NCBI RefSeq assembly: GCF_000515335.1
Contig: NZ_KI911563.1
Span: forward strand, 3,491,158-3,555,157
From: Cohnella panacarvi Gsoil 349
Lineage (GTDB): Bacteria > Bacillota > Bacilli > Paenibacillales > Paenibacillaceae
Length of the DNA: 64,000 bases
Reading direction: 5' to 3'
Positions 6,823 through 16,342 of this stretch are shown here, piece after piece (position 1 is the first letter of the stretch; every line of letters begins with the position of its first letter). The position numbers were made by a program, and so were the translations under genes. A model generated the notes under the pieces. That model was not told where the DNA came from, did no database searches, and saw only the letters and a list, made by a program, of their open reading frames with translations.

Positions 6823-9267
6823 ATGATGTTCGGAAGATTCACTGAACGCGCACAGAAAGTATTGGCACTCGCTCAGGAAGAAGCTGTGCGGCTGGGACAC
6901 AACAATATCGGCACGGAGCACATTCTGCTCGGGCTGATCCGCGAAGGAGAGAGCATCGCCGCTAAGGCGTTGATCGCATTGGGTCTGGGACTGGAGAAAA
7001 TCCAGGACGAAGTGGAATCGCTCATCGGCCGCGGTCAAGAACAACCTACCAACATCGCATATACGCCGCGCGCCAAGAAGGTTATCGAGCTTTCGATGGA
7101 CGAGGCGCGCAAATTAGGCCACACGTACGTCGGCACGGAGCATATCCTTCTCGGCTTGATCCGCGAAGGAGAAGGCGTTGCCGCTCGCGTGTTGAACAAC
7201 TTGGGCATTAGCTTGAACAAGGCTCGCCAGCAAGTGCTTCAATTGCTCGGCAGCAACGAAAGCGTACAATCCAATCACGGTCCGTCTTCGAACGTCAGCA
7301 CGCCGACGCTCGACGGTCTTGCCCGCGACTTGACCGCAAGCGCGCGCGACGGCCATATCGATCCGGTGATCGGCCGTCAGAAGGAAATCGAGCGGGTCAT
7401 TCAAGTGCTGTCCCGCCGCACGAAGAACAACCCGGTTCTGATCGGCGAACCGGGCGTCGGTAAGACCGCCATCGCCGAAGGCTTGGCGCAACGCATCATC
7501 AACAACGAAATTCCGGAGACGCTTCGCGATAAGCGCGTCATGACGCTCGATATGGGCTCCGTCGTTGCCGGTACGAAGTACCGCGGGGAGTTCGAGGATC
7601 GGCTCAAGAAGATCATGGACGAAATTCGCCAAGCCGGCAACGTCATCCTGTTCATCGACGAGCTTCATACGCTCATCGGCGCGGGCGGCGCGGAAGGCGC
7701 GATCGACGCCTCCAACATCCTTAAGCCGGCTCTTGCCCGCGGCGAGCTTCAATGCATCGGCGCGACGACGCTGGACGAATACCGCAAGTACATCGAGAAA
7801 GACGCCGCGCTCGAGCGCCGGTTCCAGCCGATCACGGTCGACCAGCCGACGCCCGAAGAGGCGATTCAGATTCTTACCGGCTTGCGCGACCGTTACGAAG
7901 CGCATCACCGCGTGAAAATTACCGACGATGCGATCGTAGCGGCGGTGAAGCTGTCCGACCGTTATATCACCGACAGATTCCTGCCGGACAAAGCGATCGA
8001 CCTAATCGACGAGGCAGGCTCCAAGGTTAGACTGAACTCTTATACGGTACCGCCTAACCTGAAGCAATTGGAGTCCCGTCTCGAGGATATTCGCAAGGAG
8101 AAAGACGCCGCAGTCCAAAGCCAGGAGTTCGAGAAAGCGGCAGCCCTGCGCGATACCGAACAGAAAATCCGCGAAGAGCTCGACATGACGAAGAACCAAT
8201 GGAAAGAGAAGCAAGGACGCACCGATTCCGAGGTTACACCGGAGGATATCGCTCAAGTCGTCGCTAGCTGGACCGGCATTCCGGTCAGCAAGCTGGCAGA
8301 GGAAGAAACCGAGCGCCTGCTGAATATGGAGAGCATCCTGCACGATCGCGTCATCGGCCAAGAAGAAGCGGTCAGGTCCGTGTCCCGCGCCATCCGCCGC
8401 GCTCGCGCCGGACTCAAAGATCCGAAGCGTCCGATGGGCTCGTTCATCTTCCTTGGCCCCACGGGCGTCGGTAAAACCGAGCTTGCCCGGGCTATCGCGG
8501 AAGCGATGTTCGGCGACGAGAACGCCGTCATCCGCATCGACATGTCGGAGTATATGGAGAAGCACTCCACGTCCCGTCTCGTCGGTGCGCCTCCGGGATA
8601 CGTCGGTTACGAAGAAGGCGGCCAATTGACGGAGAAAGTCCGCCGCAAGCCATACTCGGTCGTCCTGCTCGACGAAATCGAGAAAGCTCACCCTGAAGTG
8701 TTCAACGTGCTGCTGCAAGTGCTCGAGGACGGCCGACTGACCGATTCCAAAGGCCGCTCCGTAGACTTCCGCAACACGTTGATCATCATGACGTCCAACG
8801 TCGGCGCGGAGCAGATCAAGAGAAATTCGACGCTTGGTTTTACCGCCGCCCAGGATGCAGGCAGAGACTATCAGAATATGAAGGACAAAGTGCTCGCCGA
8901 GCTGAAGAAGTCGTTCCGTCCGGAGTTCTTGAACCGGATCGACGAATCGATCGTCTTCCATCCGCTGGGCGAGGAGCATATCGCTCAGATCGTGTCGCTG
9001 ATGGCCGACGACCTCCGCAAGCGCCTCATCGAGCAAGACGTTCGCTTCGATCTTACCGAGGCCGCCAAGAACTTCCTTGCCAAAGAAGGCTTCGACCCGC
9101 AATACGGCGCCAGACCGCTTCGCCGCGCGATCCAGAAGCATATCGAGGACCGGTTGTCCGAAGATCTGCTCATGGGCAAAATCCACAAAGGCGATACGCT
9201 CGTCATCGACGAGGAAGAAGGCGGGTTAGTCGTCAAGCAGCAAGACGAAGTCGTCTCGCCAAGCTAA
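6823..9267 (+). CDS. clpC: ATP-dependent Clp protease ATPase subunit ClpC
   Basis: Hsp100 unfoldase that feeds arginine-phosphorylated and adaptor-bound proteins to ClpP. 814 residues: two N-terminal Clp repeats (about 1-145, which bind phosphoarginine and MecA), first AAA+ domain with Walker A GEPGVGKT (208-215), a middle UVR coiled coil (about 411-453) and a second AAA+ domain with GPTGVGKT (545-552), then the D2-small domain. The start is ATG-ATG with GGGAGGTG upstream; either ATG is possible. It is last in the ctsR operon and is followed by a terminator at 9376. Confidence 0.98.
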   Translation: MMFGRFTERAQKVLALAQEEAVRLGHNNIGTEHILLGLIREGESIAAKALIALGLGLEKIQDEVESLIGRGQEQPTNIAYTPRAKKVIELSMDEARKLGHTYVGTEHILLGLIREGEGVAARVLNNLGISLNKARQQVLQLLGSNESVQSNHGPSSNVSTPTLDGLARDLTASARDGHIDPVIGRQKEIERVIQVLSRRTKNNPVLIGEPGVGKTAIAEGLAQRIINNEIPETLRDKRVMTLDMGSVVAGTKYRGEFEDRLKKIMDEIRQAGNVILFIDELHTLIGAGGAEGAIDASNILKPALARGELQCIGATTLDEYRKYIEKDAALERRFQPITVDQPTPEEAIQILTGLRDRYEAHHRVKITDDAIVAAVKLSDRYITDRFLPDKAIDLIDEAGSKVRLNSYTVPPNLKQLESRLEDIRKEKDAAVQSQEFEKAAALRDTEQKIREELDMTKNQWKEKQGRTDSEVTPEDIAQVVASWTGIPVSKLAEEETERLLNMESILHDRVIGQEEAVRSVSRAIRRARAGLKDPKRPMGSFIFLGPTGVGKTELARAIAEAMFGDENAVIRIDMSEYMEKHSTSRLVGAPPGYVGYEEGGQLTEKVRRKPYSVVLLDEIEKAHPEVFNVLLQVLEDGRLTDSKGRSVDFRNTLIIMTSNVGAEQIKRNSTLGFTAAQDAGRDYQNMKDKVLAELKKSFRPEFLNRIDESIVFHPLGEEHIAQIVSLMADDLRKRLIEQDVRFDLTEAAKNFLAKEGFDPQYGARPLRRAIQKHIEDRLSEDLLMGKIHKGDTLVIDEEEGGLVVKQQDEVVSPS

Positions 9268-9375
9268 ACCGCATGAAAGATTAAGTCGTTAAATAATCGC
9301 ATAATCAAATGATTATATAGAACCTTCGGGCGCGCCTAGCCATAAGCTAGCATAAGCGCTGCGCGGTTCGAACAG

Positions 9376-9422
9376 CTCCCCGTGCCGCCGTTCATTCGGC
9401 GAATCGCCCGGGGAGTTTTTTA
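9376..9422 (+). terminator. Terminator of the ctsR-clpC operon
   Basis: CTCCCCG (9376-9382) pairs with CGGGGAG (9409-9415), with an inner GCCG/CGGC stem, and is followed by six T residues. It lies about 110 bases after the clpC stop. Confidence 0.8.
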
Positions 9423-9452
9423 TGTTGCGGGCCCCAAGCAGGAGGGATAGGC

Positions 9453-9635
9453 ATGTTTGGAGGAAAAGGCGGCCGCGGCGGGTGGAATCGAATCATTCGC
9501 GATCTGGCCGGAGGAATAATTGCCGTAATATTGCTCATCGTATTCCTGAAGCTATTCATGGTGCTCGTATGGATGTCCGGCGGGTTTATCGTACTGCTGT
9601 TTCTGCTGTGGCTGGCATGGAAATGGTTCCGCTAA
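9453..9635 (+). CDS. Small two-helix membrane protein
   Basis: A 60-residue product with a glycine- and arginine-rich start (MFGGKGGRGGWNRIIRD), then two closely spaced hydrophobic segments (about 18-35 and 39-57) ending in KWFR. An AGGAGGG ribosome binding site lies 6 to 7 bases before the ATG, so translation is likely. I do not recognise a named family. It sits alone between the clpC terminator and radA and may share radA's transcript. Its role is unknown. Confidence 0.7.
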   Translation: MFGGKGGRGGWNRIIRDLAGGIIAVILLIVFLKLFMVLVWMSGGFIVLLFLLWLAWKWFR

Positions 9636-9699
9636 GGTTTCTCTCTCGGCCTGGACATGGTAAACTCTAACTTATAGAGGGAAGGGGTAACACCAGTCC

Positions 9700-11067
9700 A
9701 TGGCCAAAGTCAAAGTGAAGTTCGCCTGCACCGAGTGCGGGACGGAATCGCCCAAATGGTTAGGCAAGTGTCCGGGCTGCGGCGCCTGGAACACGATGAT
9801 CGAAGAGACGGAAACCGTCGTCAAGGCACCTGTCGGACGGGGCGAGCTTCTTCGCACGAAAGAAAAAGCACGCCCGATCATACATATAGAAAGTGGTCGC
9901 GAACCGCGCGTTCCGACCGGCTTGTCCGAGCTGAACCGCGTGCTTGGGGGAGGACTCGTACCGGGCTCGTTGCTTCTCGTCGGCGGCGATCCGGGCATCG
10001 GGAAATCGACGCTGCTGCTGCAAACCTCGCATGCCCTGTCCGCCCAAGGTTTGAAAGTGCTGTACGTCTCGGGAGAGGAATCGGTCAAACAGACGAAGCT
10101 GCGCGCGGATCGGCTAGGCGCGCTTAACGATAGGTTATATGTGCTTTGCGAGACGAATCTTGAAACGATCGAAGAGTCGATTATGGAGATCGAGCCCGAT
10201 TTCCTCGTCATCGACTCCATCCAGACCGTGTATCGACCGGAGATCGCCTCCGCGCCCGGCAGCGTCGCGCAGGTGCGGGAGTGTACGGCCCACTGCATGC
10301 GAATCGCCAAGGTGAAGGGCGTCGCGACCGTGCTCGTCGGCCACGTGACCAAAGAAGGGGCGATCGCCGGTCCGCGCCTTCTCGAGCATATGGTCGACTG
10401 CGTGCTTTATTTCGAAGGCGAGCGGCATCATTCTTATCGGATATTGCGAGCGGTGAAAAACCGTTTCGGTTCCACGAACGAGATCGGAATCTTCGATATG
10501 ACGGAGGACGGGCTGCGGGAAGTGACGAATCCGTCCGAGCTGTTCTTGTCCGAGAGGCCGCTCGGCGTATCCGGCTCGACCGTCGTCGCCAGCATGGAAG
10601 GGACGAGGCCGGTGCTCGTGGAGCTGCAGGCGCTCGTCGCCCCGACGCATTTTCCGTCTCCGCGGCGAATGTCGTCCGGCTTGGATCATCACCGGATGTC
10701 GCTCGTCATCGCGGTATTAGAGAAGCGGATGGGCATGTTCCTTCAGAATCAAGACGCTTATCTGAACGTAGCCGGCGGCGTCAAGCTGGATGAGCCCGCG
10801 ACCGATTTGGCCGCGGCGGTCAGCTTGGCTTCGAGCTTCAAAGATGCTCCGACGCGTCCTTATGACGTCGTATTCGGGGAAGTCGGGTTGACAGGCGAGG
10901 TGCGTGCGGTTTCAAGGGCGGAGCAGCGAGTGAAGGAAGCGCATAAGCTTGGTTTCAAGCGGGTTATCCTGCCTGAAGCCAGCATGAAGGGGTGGCAGCC
11001 GCCGGCAGGCATCGAGCTGCGGGGAGTCAAGTCGGTCGCCGAAGCGCTTAAAGCAGCGTTGGAATAG
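9700..11067 (+). CDS. radA: DNA repair protein RadA
   Basis: RecA-related branch-migration ATPase acting in homologous recombination and repair. 455 residues: N-terminal zinc finger with Cys10, Cys13, Cys24 and Cys27, Walker [10 protein letters not shown] (96-104), the RadA-specific KNRFG motif (253-257), and a C-terminal Lon-protease-like domain. Length and domain order match the family. Only 17 bases separate it from disA, which agrees with the known functional pairing of RadA and DisA in genome integrity checks. Confidence 0.97.
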   Translation: MAKVKVKFACTECGTESPKWLGKCPGCGAWNTMIEETETVVKAPVGRGELLRTKEKARPIIHIESGREPRVPTGLSELNRVLGGGLVPGSLLLVGGDPGIGKSTLLLQTSHALSAQGLKVLYVSGEESVKQTKLRADRLGALNDRLYVLCETNLETIEESIMEIEPDFLVIDSIQTVYRPEIASAPGSVAQVRECTAHCMRIAKVKGVATVLVGHVTKEGAIAGPRLLEHMVDCVLYFEGERHHSYRILRAVKNRFGSTNEIGIFDMTEDGLREVTNPSELFLSERPLGVSGSTVVASMEGTRPVLVELQALVAPTHFPSPRRMSSGLDHHRMSLVIAVLEKRMGMFLQNQDAYLNVAGGVKLDEPATDLAAAVSLASSFKDAPTRPYDVVFGEVGLTGEVRAVSRAEQRVKEAHKLGFKRVILPEASMKGWQPPAGIELRGVKSVAEALKAALE

Positions 11068-11084
11068 GGGGAATCGTTCACATC

Positions 11085-12191
11085 ATGAAAGAAACGAAAG
11101 ATAAAGAACCTAAAGATAAAGAACAACTGCAGCAGGAAACGATGAACCAGCTGCTTCAGATGGTCGCTCCGGGCACCCCTTTCAGGGCCGGTTTGGAGAA
11201 CGTACTGCGTGCCAAGACAGGCGCGCTTATTGTCGTGGGTAATAGTCCCGAACTGATGGAGCTGGTTGACGGAGGCTTCTCCATCAACTGCGAATTCAGT
11301 CCCAATTATTTATACGAGCTGGCCAAGATGGACGGCGCGATTATTCTCAGCGAGGATGCCAAACGAATTTTGTACGCGAATACGCAGCTTATTCCGAGCC
11401 CCTCCATCACGTCAACGGAGACGGGCATTCGCCACCGTACAGCAGAGCGAGTCGCGAAGCAGACGGGTAAGCTCGTCGTATCGATCTCGCAGCGACGGAA
11501 CGTGATTACGTTATACCAGGGACAGCTCCGCTATGCGTTGAAGGATATGAGCGTCATCCTGACGAAGGCGAACCAGGCCATTCAGACGCTGGAGAAGTAC
11601 CGGGCGGTTCTGACGCAAGCGCTTACGAACTTGTCGGCTTTAGAATACGAAGAATTGGTTACGATGCACGAGGTCGCGCACGTGTTCCAACGCGCGGAGA
11701 TGGTACTACGCATTAAGAATGAAATCAACCGATACGTGCTGGAGCTCGGCAACGAGGGCCGTCTGATCAGCATGCAGAAAGACGAGCTTGTCGGCACTGC
11801 AGAGGAAGAAGCCTGGCTGTTGCTCAAAGATTACGCGAAGGAAGACAGCGACGAGAAAATCAAGGAGATTCAGGCTGCCGTTCGCAAGCTGTCCTCGGAG
11901 GAGTTGCTCGATTCGGCTCTGCTCATCCGTCTACTCGGATATCCGTCCTTGAGCACGGTTACCGAAGAAGGGCTCATGCCGCGAGGGTACCGCATGCTTA
12001 GCAAGATTCCAAGATTGCCTAGCGTGATCATCCATAATCTCGTCGATCGTTTCAACGCGCTGCCGCATATCGTGATGGCTACGATCGAGGAGCTGGACGA
12101 AGTCGACGGGATCGGCGAAGTCAGGGCGCGTACCATTAAGGACGGCTTGAAGCGTATTCAAGAGCAGGTGTTTATTGACAGACAGATATAA
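11085..12191 (+). CDS. disA: DNA integrity scanning protein DisA, diadenylate cyclase
   Basis: Makes c-di-AMP from two ATP and scans DNA for branched structures, signalling damage before sporulation. 368 residues: an N-terminal DAC domain with both catalytic motifs, DGA (83-85) and RHR (116-118), a helical linker, and a C-terminal helix-hairpin-helix DNA-binding domain ([17 protein letters not shown]). The first 20 residues are unusually rich in K, E and D. It is co-directional with radA and probably in one transcript. Confidence 0.97.
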   Translation: MKETKDKEPKDKEQLQQETMNQLLQMVAPGTPFRAGLENVLRAKTGALIVVGNSPELMELVDGGFSINCEFSPNYLYELAKMDGAIILSEDAKRILYANTQLIPSPSITSTETGIRHRTAERVAKQTGKLVVSISQRRNVITLYQGQLRYALKDMSVILTKANQAIQTLEKYRAVLTQALTNLSALEYEELVTMHEVAHVFQRAEMVLRIKNEINRYVLELGNEGRLISMQKDELVGTAEEEAWLLLKDYAKEDSDEKIKEIQAAVRKLSSEELLDSALLIRLLGYPSLSTVTEEGLMPRGYRMLSKIPRLPSVIIHNLVDRFNALPHIVMATIEELDEVDGIGEVRARTIKDGLKRIQEQVFIDRQI

Positions 12192-12302
12192 CGGGAATAC
12201 AATTGAGGTTGGTCTTCATCAGGCAATATTAACTACTTTCGCGTCCTTGCGAGACGCTTAACCTTCGAACCGATAGGGCATAGTAAAGTCGAGGTGGCAA
12301 AC

Positions 12303-13043
12303 ATGATCACTAAATCCATACCGAATATGTTCACGATTGGGAATCTATTCCTAGGCGTGATCGCGATAATAATGGCGTTCAACGACGAGCCGAATACGGC
12401 GGCATTGCTCGTAATCATCGCCATGCTTCTGGATGGACTGGATGGTCGCGTCGCACGCGCGCTTAACGCGCAAAGCGAATTCGGCAAAGAATTGGATTCG
12501 TTATCCGATGTCATCTCCTTTGGCGTCGCACCCGCATTCATTATGTATCAGGCAGCTTTCCAAGACGTTAATCCAGCGATGGCATGGATCGTTACGGCAA
12601 TCTTCCCGATATGCGGAGCCCTGAGGCTTGCGCGCTTCAACGTGATCGCAGGCATCCCCGGTTACTTCATCGGCTTGCCGATTCCGGCCGCGGGCGGCGT
12701 GCTCGCTACGCTTGCCTTGTTTAACTCGGAGCTGCATTTCTCGATGCTGCTGATTAGCACGCTTGCTTTATCGTTCTTAATGATTAGCAATATGAAATAT
12801 CCGAACTTCAAGAAGCTCGGCTTGCCGAAAGCGGCGATGTGGTCGATCCCGATCGTCGTAGCGGGCGCGGCCGCGCTTGCCTATACGTTCCAAGAAGCGA
12901 TTCCGAAGATGATTCTCGCGTTGCTTCTCTTGTACGCGCTCTGGGGCCTAAAAAAAAACGTTGATCGACTGCTCCCAAGAAAACTCAGAAGCAAGAGCAG
13001 GCTTACGCACGAAGAGGAAGAAACGCGCAAACATAGCGCATAG
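12303..13043 (+). CDS. pssA: CDP-diacylglycerol-serine O-phosphatidyltransferase
   Basis: Membrane enzyme making phosphatidylserine from CDP-diacylglycerol and serine, the first step to phosphatidylethanolamine. 246 residues with the CDP-alcohol phosphotransferase motif DGx2ARx8Gx3Dx3D intact (Asp47, Gly48, Ala51, Arg52, Gly61, Asp65, Asp69), followed by several membrane helices. ATG 12303 is chosen over GTG 12294 because GAGGTGG sits 6 to 7 bases upstream and because the family begins close to this point. A nine-A run (12950-12958) lies in the codons before the basic C-terminal tail. A terminator follows at once. Confidence 0.93.
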   Translation: MITKSIPNMFTIGNLFLGVIAIIMAFNDEPNTAALLVIIAMLLDGLDGRVARALNAQSEFGKELDSLSDVISFGVAPAFIMYQAAFQDVNPAMAWIVTAIFPICGALRLARFNVIAGIPGYFIGLPIPAAGGVLATLALFNSELHFSMLLISTLALSFLMISNMKYPNFKKLGLPKAAMWSIPIVVAGAAALAYTFQEAIPKMILALLLLYALWGLKKNVDRLLPRKLRSKSRLTHEEEETRKHSA

Positions 13044-13059
13044 CGCCCAAGATGCCGAA

Positions 13060-13098
13060 AGCATCGGACAACCCGACTAGGGACTCCGGTGCTTTTTT
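13060..13098 (+). terminator. Terminator after pssA
   Basis: AGCATCGG (13060-13067) pairs with CCGGTGCT (13086-13093, one GT pair), followed by six T residues. It ends the radA-disA-pssA group. Confidence 0.8.
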
Positions 13099-13230
13099 AC
13101 TTTCCGATCTCTATGAAGCTGACGAACCGATAGCATCACCGCAGATTACTCGCGCGACGTTCACGATGGCCGACATCGCCGGAGAAGTCAAAAGCATTCT
13201 GGACTGGGCTTCATCTAACGAATAAACAAC

Positions 13231-13271
13231 AACGCCTCCGACCCTTCGGACATCGAAGGAGCGGAGGCGTT
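13231..13271 (-). terminator. Terminator of the minus-strand gene
   Basis: A perfect 10-bp stem (AACGCCTCCG with CGGAGGCGTT) lies just past the 3' end of the minus-strand gene at 13292. On the minus strand it is followed by the T-rich GTTGTTTA; on the plus strand the following bases are not T-rich. Confidence 0.65.
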
Positions 13272-13291
13272 ATTCGTTATGGCTGCATGCG

Positions 13292-13687
13292 TTAAGTTAA
13301 ATTAAACCATCCCAGCGTGGAGCACTTCTCGGCTTCCTTATTGACGACTTCTTGCAGATTAATATCCAGCGCGTTGCATAGTGCGGTCATATAGAACAAG
13401 TTCTTGCCCATCTCGCCCCGGATCGCGTCGCGGCAATGCTCGCAGAGATGGCCCTCCATGTGAGACTTGGATTGCCGGTTCGCTTGATCCAGCTCCATGT
13501 CGGCGGAAAAGCCTTGGTGTCTAGCAGTTAATTCGATGCAGCCGCACTCGGTTATGGATTTGGCTACGGCCCGATTCACGGATGCATTGGATTGGCTGTA
13601 CTTGGTTACGACATCGAGCAAGCTGCGATGACGGAGCAACAGTTCCGACACCTGACTCTGAAATTGCTGGAGCGTAGGTGCGCTCAT
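13292..13687 (-). CDS. Conserved-looking hypothetical protein with CxC and CxxC motifs
   Basis: 131 residues, no signal peptide or membrane segment. The N-terminal half is helical; the middle has ECGCIEL and CEHCRD, which could bind a metal. The C-terminal part (GKNLFYMTALCNALDINLQE) resembles the helix pair of MazG-like pyrophosphohydrolases (pattern GDLLFYLAALANxLGIDLEE), but the acidic metal-binding residues of active MazG are not evident. A GAGGTGGGAACGG leader and a good promoter support expression. It is the only minus-strand gene in the first 41 kb and splits pssA from yacL. Function unknown. Confidence 0.8.
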   Translation of the reverse strand: MSAPTLQQFQSQVSELLLRHRSLLDVVTKYSQSNASVNRAVAKSITECGCIELTARHQGFSADMELDQANRQSKSHMEGHLCEHCRDAIRGEMGKNLFYMTALCNALDINLQEVVNKEAEKCSTLGWFNLT

Positions 13688-13730
13688 CCGTTCCCACCTC
13701 GGTTACCTTTAGTTTACTTTTCCACCTTTC

Positions 13731-13759
13731 ATTATAGAGCAAGGAGCTACGAAATTCAA
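13731..13759 (-). promoter_or_regulatory. Promoter of the minus-strand hypothetical gene
   Basis: Read on the minus strand, TTGAAT (13759-13754) and TATAAT (13736-13731) are 17 bases apart, about 45 bases before the start codon of the 131-residue protein. Confidence 0.7.
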
Positions 13760-13879
13760 AAGAAGTTAGCGAATTGGGCCAACCTGGAATACAAGGGGCG
13801 GGGACGATTAGTTTTACGAAAAATGGAACATACTAGTAACGGAATTTCGATTTTTTAGAAGTTAGGGAGTGATTTATTA

Positions 13880-14971
13880 ATGATGATGAGAAGAGTCATC
13901 CAGATCGTCGGCGTGCTGATCGGGGCTTTGCTCGGTCAACAAATGTCGGCGTGGCGGACGACGGGCGGCGCGCAGTGGATGGACCCGCTGATCGGCATGA
14001 ATTCAGGCTCGGGGAGCGTGTTCGCGACGGCTGTCGGCGCGTTCGTAGGCTTGATGCTTGCCACCTCGATCGCTGCTCCGCTGGCCCGCGCGATTCAGAA
14101 AGGCATCGATAGGCTTTCGGTATTTCCGATGGCGGATCTGCTGTCGGGTTCGGTAGGGCTTACGTTCGGGCTTGCGCTATCGTCTTTCCTGTATCCGTTC
14201 ATTACCGATATTCCGCAAATCGGAGGCGTGCTGGCGGCCGGCGTTGCATTGACGCTAGGCTATGCGGGCATACGGCTAGGCATCCATAAGCGCGAGGAGA
14301 TCGGAGACTGGATCAGCACGCGGAAAGCGCCGGAGCCGGTCAAAGAGGAAAGCCCTCGCTACGAGGAACACAAAATTCTCGATACGAGCGTTATTATCGA
14401 CGGCCGAATCGCCGATATATGCAAGACCGGATTCATCGAAGGGACGCTCGTCATTCCCGAGTTCGTGCTCGAGGAGCTGCAGCATATCGCGGATTCTTCC
14501 GACTTGCTCAAGCGTAATCGCGGCCGCAGAGGTCTCGATATTCTGAACAAAATCCAAAAAGAACTCGACGTTCGGGTGCTGATCTACGAGGACGCGTCGG
14601 AGGAACCGGGCGAAGTGGACAGCAAGCTCGTCAAGCTGGCGAAAGCGATGAAAGGCAAAGTCGTCACGAACGATTTCAACCTGAACAAGGTATGCGAGCT
14701 GCAAGGAGTGTCGGTGCTTAACATCAACGATCTCGCCAACGCGGTCAAACCTGTCGTGCTGCCCGGCGAGGAGATCGTCGTGCAAGTGATCAAGGACGGC
14801 AAGGAGCACGGGCAAGGCGTCGCTTACTTGGACGACGGCACGATGATCGTCGTCGAGGGCGGACGGGAATTCATCGGGACGACGATGGAAGTGCTCGTGA
14901 CGAGCGTATTGCAGACGTCGGCGGGGCGCATGATCTTCGCGAAGCCGAAGCTATTGGAAAAAGCGCTCTGA
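13880..14971 (+). CDS. yacL: PIN/TRAM domain membrane protein, YacL type
   Basis: 363 residues. Four hydrophobic segments fill about the first 140 residues, then comes a PIN nuclease-like domain starting [12 protein letters not shown] (about residue 166), with further acidic residues in the region that usually binds metal, and a TRAM-type RNA-binding domain near the C-terminus (about 290-350). The family is a membrane-tethered putative RNase found beside ispD in Bacillota. Three successive ATG codons occur at the start; TAGGGAGTG upstream fits any of them. Confidence 0.93.
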   Translation: MMMRRVIQIVGVLIGALLGQQMSAWRTTGGAQWMDPLIGMNSGSGSVFATAVGAFVGLMLATSIAAPLARAIQKGIDRLSVFPMADLLSGSVGLTFGLALSSFLYPFITDIPQIGGVLAAGVALTLGYAGIRLGIHKREEIGDWISTRKAPEPVKEESPRYEEHKILDTSVIIDGRIADICKTGFIEGTLVIPEFVLEELQHIADSSDLLKRNRGRRGLDILNKIQKELDVRVLIYEDASEEPGEVDSKLVKLAKAMKGKVVTNDFNLNKVCELQGVSVLNINDLANAVKPVVLPGEEIVVQVIKDGKEHGQGVAYLDDGTMIVVEGGREFIGTTMEVLVTSVLQTSAGRMIFAKPKLLEKAL

Positions 14972-15056
14972 CAAGGTATGATATTAAGAATACGGGCGGG
15001 ACGCGCGTTACGGTCCCGTCTTTGTTATTTTTGCTCGGCTAGAGGGGAATGCGCGG

Positions 15057-15746
15057 ATGGATTGGGGAGCCGTCATCGTCGCCGCCGGACGGGGAACCCG
15101 CATGGGTTCGGCGGACAACAAAATATATTTGTCGCTGGACGGACGCCCGGTGCTGGCTCATGCCCTCGCGGCGTTCGAGTCATGCCCGGCGGTTACGTCC
15201 GTCGTGATCGTGGCCGCGCCGGGCGAAGAGCAGAGAATCGCCGATATCGTGGCCGCCGAACGCCTCTCGAAGGTAACGGAGATCGTAGCCGGGGGGACCG
15301 AGCGGCAAGACAGCGTGTACAACGGACTGTCGGCGCTGCGGACGGAAGGCGTGCTCGTTCATGACGCGGCTAGACCGCTCGTAACGCCCGAGCAGATCGA
15401 GGCTTGCTGCCGGTCGGCGGAAGTTCACGGCGCATCCGCCTTGGCGGTTCCCGTTAAAGATACGATCAAGGTTGTAGACGGCGACGGATTTATCGCGGCG
15501 ACGCCCGAACGCAAGTCGTTGTGGGGCGTGCAGACCCCGCAGGCTTTCCGGCGCGACGAACTGATGGACGCGCACAGGCAGGCGCTTGCCGATCGGGCAT
15601 CGGCTACCGACGACGCGATGTTGCTCGAGCGGCTTGGCAAGAAGGTAGCCATCGTGAGCGGAGACTACAGCAACCTAAAAATAACGACGCCGGAAGATTT
15701 GCCTGTCGCGGAGCTGCTGCTCTCCCGTCGTCGGAAGGAGAACTGA
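15057..15746 (+). CDS. ispD: 2-C-methyl-D-erythritol 4-phosphate cytidylyltransferase
   Basis: Third step of the MEP isoprenoid pathway: joins CTP to MEP giving CDP-ME. 229 residues. The nucleotidyltransferase loop AAGRGTRMG near the N-terminus, the HDAARPLV segment and the conserved GVQTPQAF are all present. GAGGGGAATG provides the ribosome binding site. Its stop is 5 bases before the ispF start, so the two pathway genes are co-translated. Confidence 0.96.
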   Translation: MDWGAVIVAAGRGTRMGSADNKIYLSLDGRPVLAHALAAFESCPAVTSVVIVAAPGEEQRIADIVAAERLSKVTEIVAGGTERQDSVYNGLSALRTEGVLVHDAARPLVTPEQIEACCRSAEVHGASALAVPVKDTIKVVDGDGFIAATPERKSLWGVQTPQAFRRDELMDAHRQALADRASATDDAMLLERLGKKVAIVSGDYSNLKITTPEDLPVAELLLSRRRKEN

Positions 15747-15751
15747 CGGAT

Positions 15752-16231
15752 ATGATACGAGTGGGACAAGGCTTCGACGTGCATCAACTGGTGGAGGGCA
15801 GGCCGTGCATAATCGGCGGCGTTACGATTCCGTACGACAAAGGGCTTCTCGGCCATTCCGACGCGGACGTGCTGCTGCACGCGATCAGCGACGCGGTGCT
15901 GGGGGCGCTTGCGCTGGGCGACATCGGCAAACATTTTCCGGATACGGACCCAGCCTATAAAGACGCAGATAGCGTGAAGCTGCTGGAGCGCGTATGGGCG
16001 CTCGCAACGGAGCGGGGCTATAAGCTCGGCAACGTCGACGCGACGATCATCGCCCAAGCCCCGAAGATGGCGCCTTATATCGGCCGAATGGTATCGGTCA
16101 TCGCCAAGGCGCTCGGCGGAGAGGAAACCGAAGTCAACGTGAAAGCGACGACATCGGAGAAGCTCGGCTTTACAGGCCGCGGCGAAGGGATCGCCGCTCA
16201 AGCGGTCGTTTGCCTCGTTAAAACTTCCTGA
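15752..16231 (+). CDS. ispF: 2-C-methyl-D-erythritol 2,4-cyclodiphosphate synthase
   Basis: Converts CDP-ME 2-phosphate to MEcPP, a later step of the same pathway as IspD. 159 residues, the usual family size. Zinc ligands Asp9, His11 and His43 are visible in GFDVH and LLHAISDA; the C-terminal [13 protein letters not shown] is the conserved end. The open frame extends upstream through ispD, but ATG 15752, with GGAAGGAG before it, gives the family-standard N-terminus [11 protein letters not shown]. Confidence 0.97.
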   Translation: MIRVGQGFDVHQLVEGRPCIIGGVTIPYDKGLLGHSDADVLLHAISDAVLGALALGDIGKHFPDTDPAYKDADSVKLLERVWALATERGYKLGNVDATIIAQAPKMAPYIGRMVSVIAKALGGEETEVNVKATTSEKLGFTGRGEGIAAQAVVCLVKTS

Positions 16232-16342
16232 TATCTCATCCGTCACGGTAAATCGAAGCGAATTGAAATAACGGTTGTTATTTTGCGGGCGAGTTGAAGT
16301 GGATGGCAGGGTGAAAAGATCGATATACAAGGAGGAATTATT

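Noticed and set aside
10135-10692. Minus-strand frames inside radA, clpC, tuf and other ribosomal genes
   Set aside because: All lie opposite well-conserved genes and lack binding sites or recognisable domains; treated as shadows.
13592-13858. Plus-strand frame of 88 codons overlapping the minus-strand hypothetical gene and its promoter
   Set aside because: It starts inside the opposing gene, has no binding site, and crosses that gene's promoter; the product looks random.
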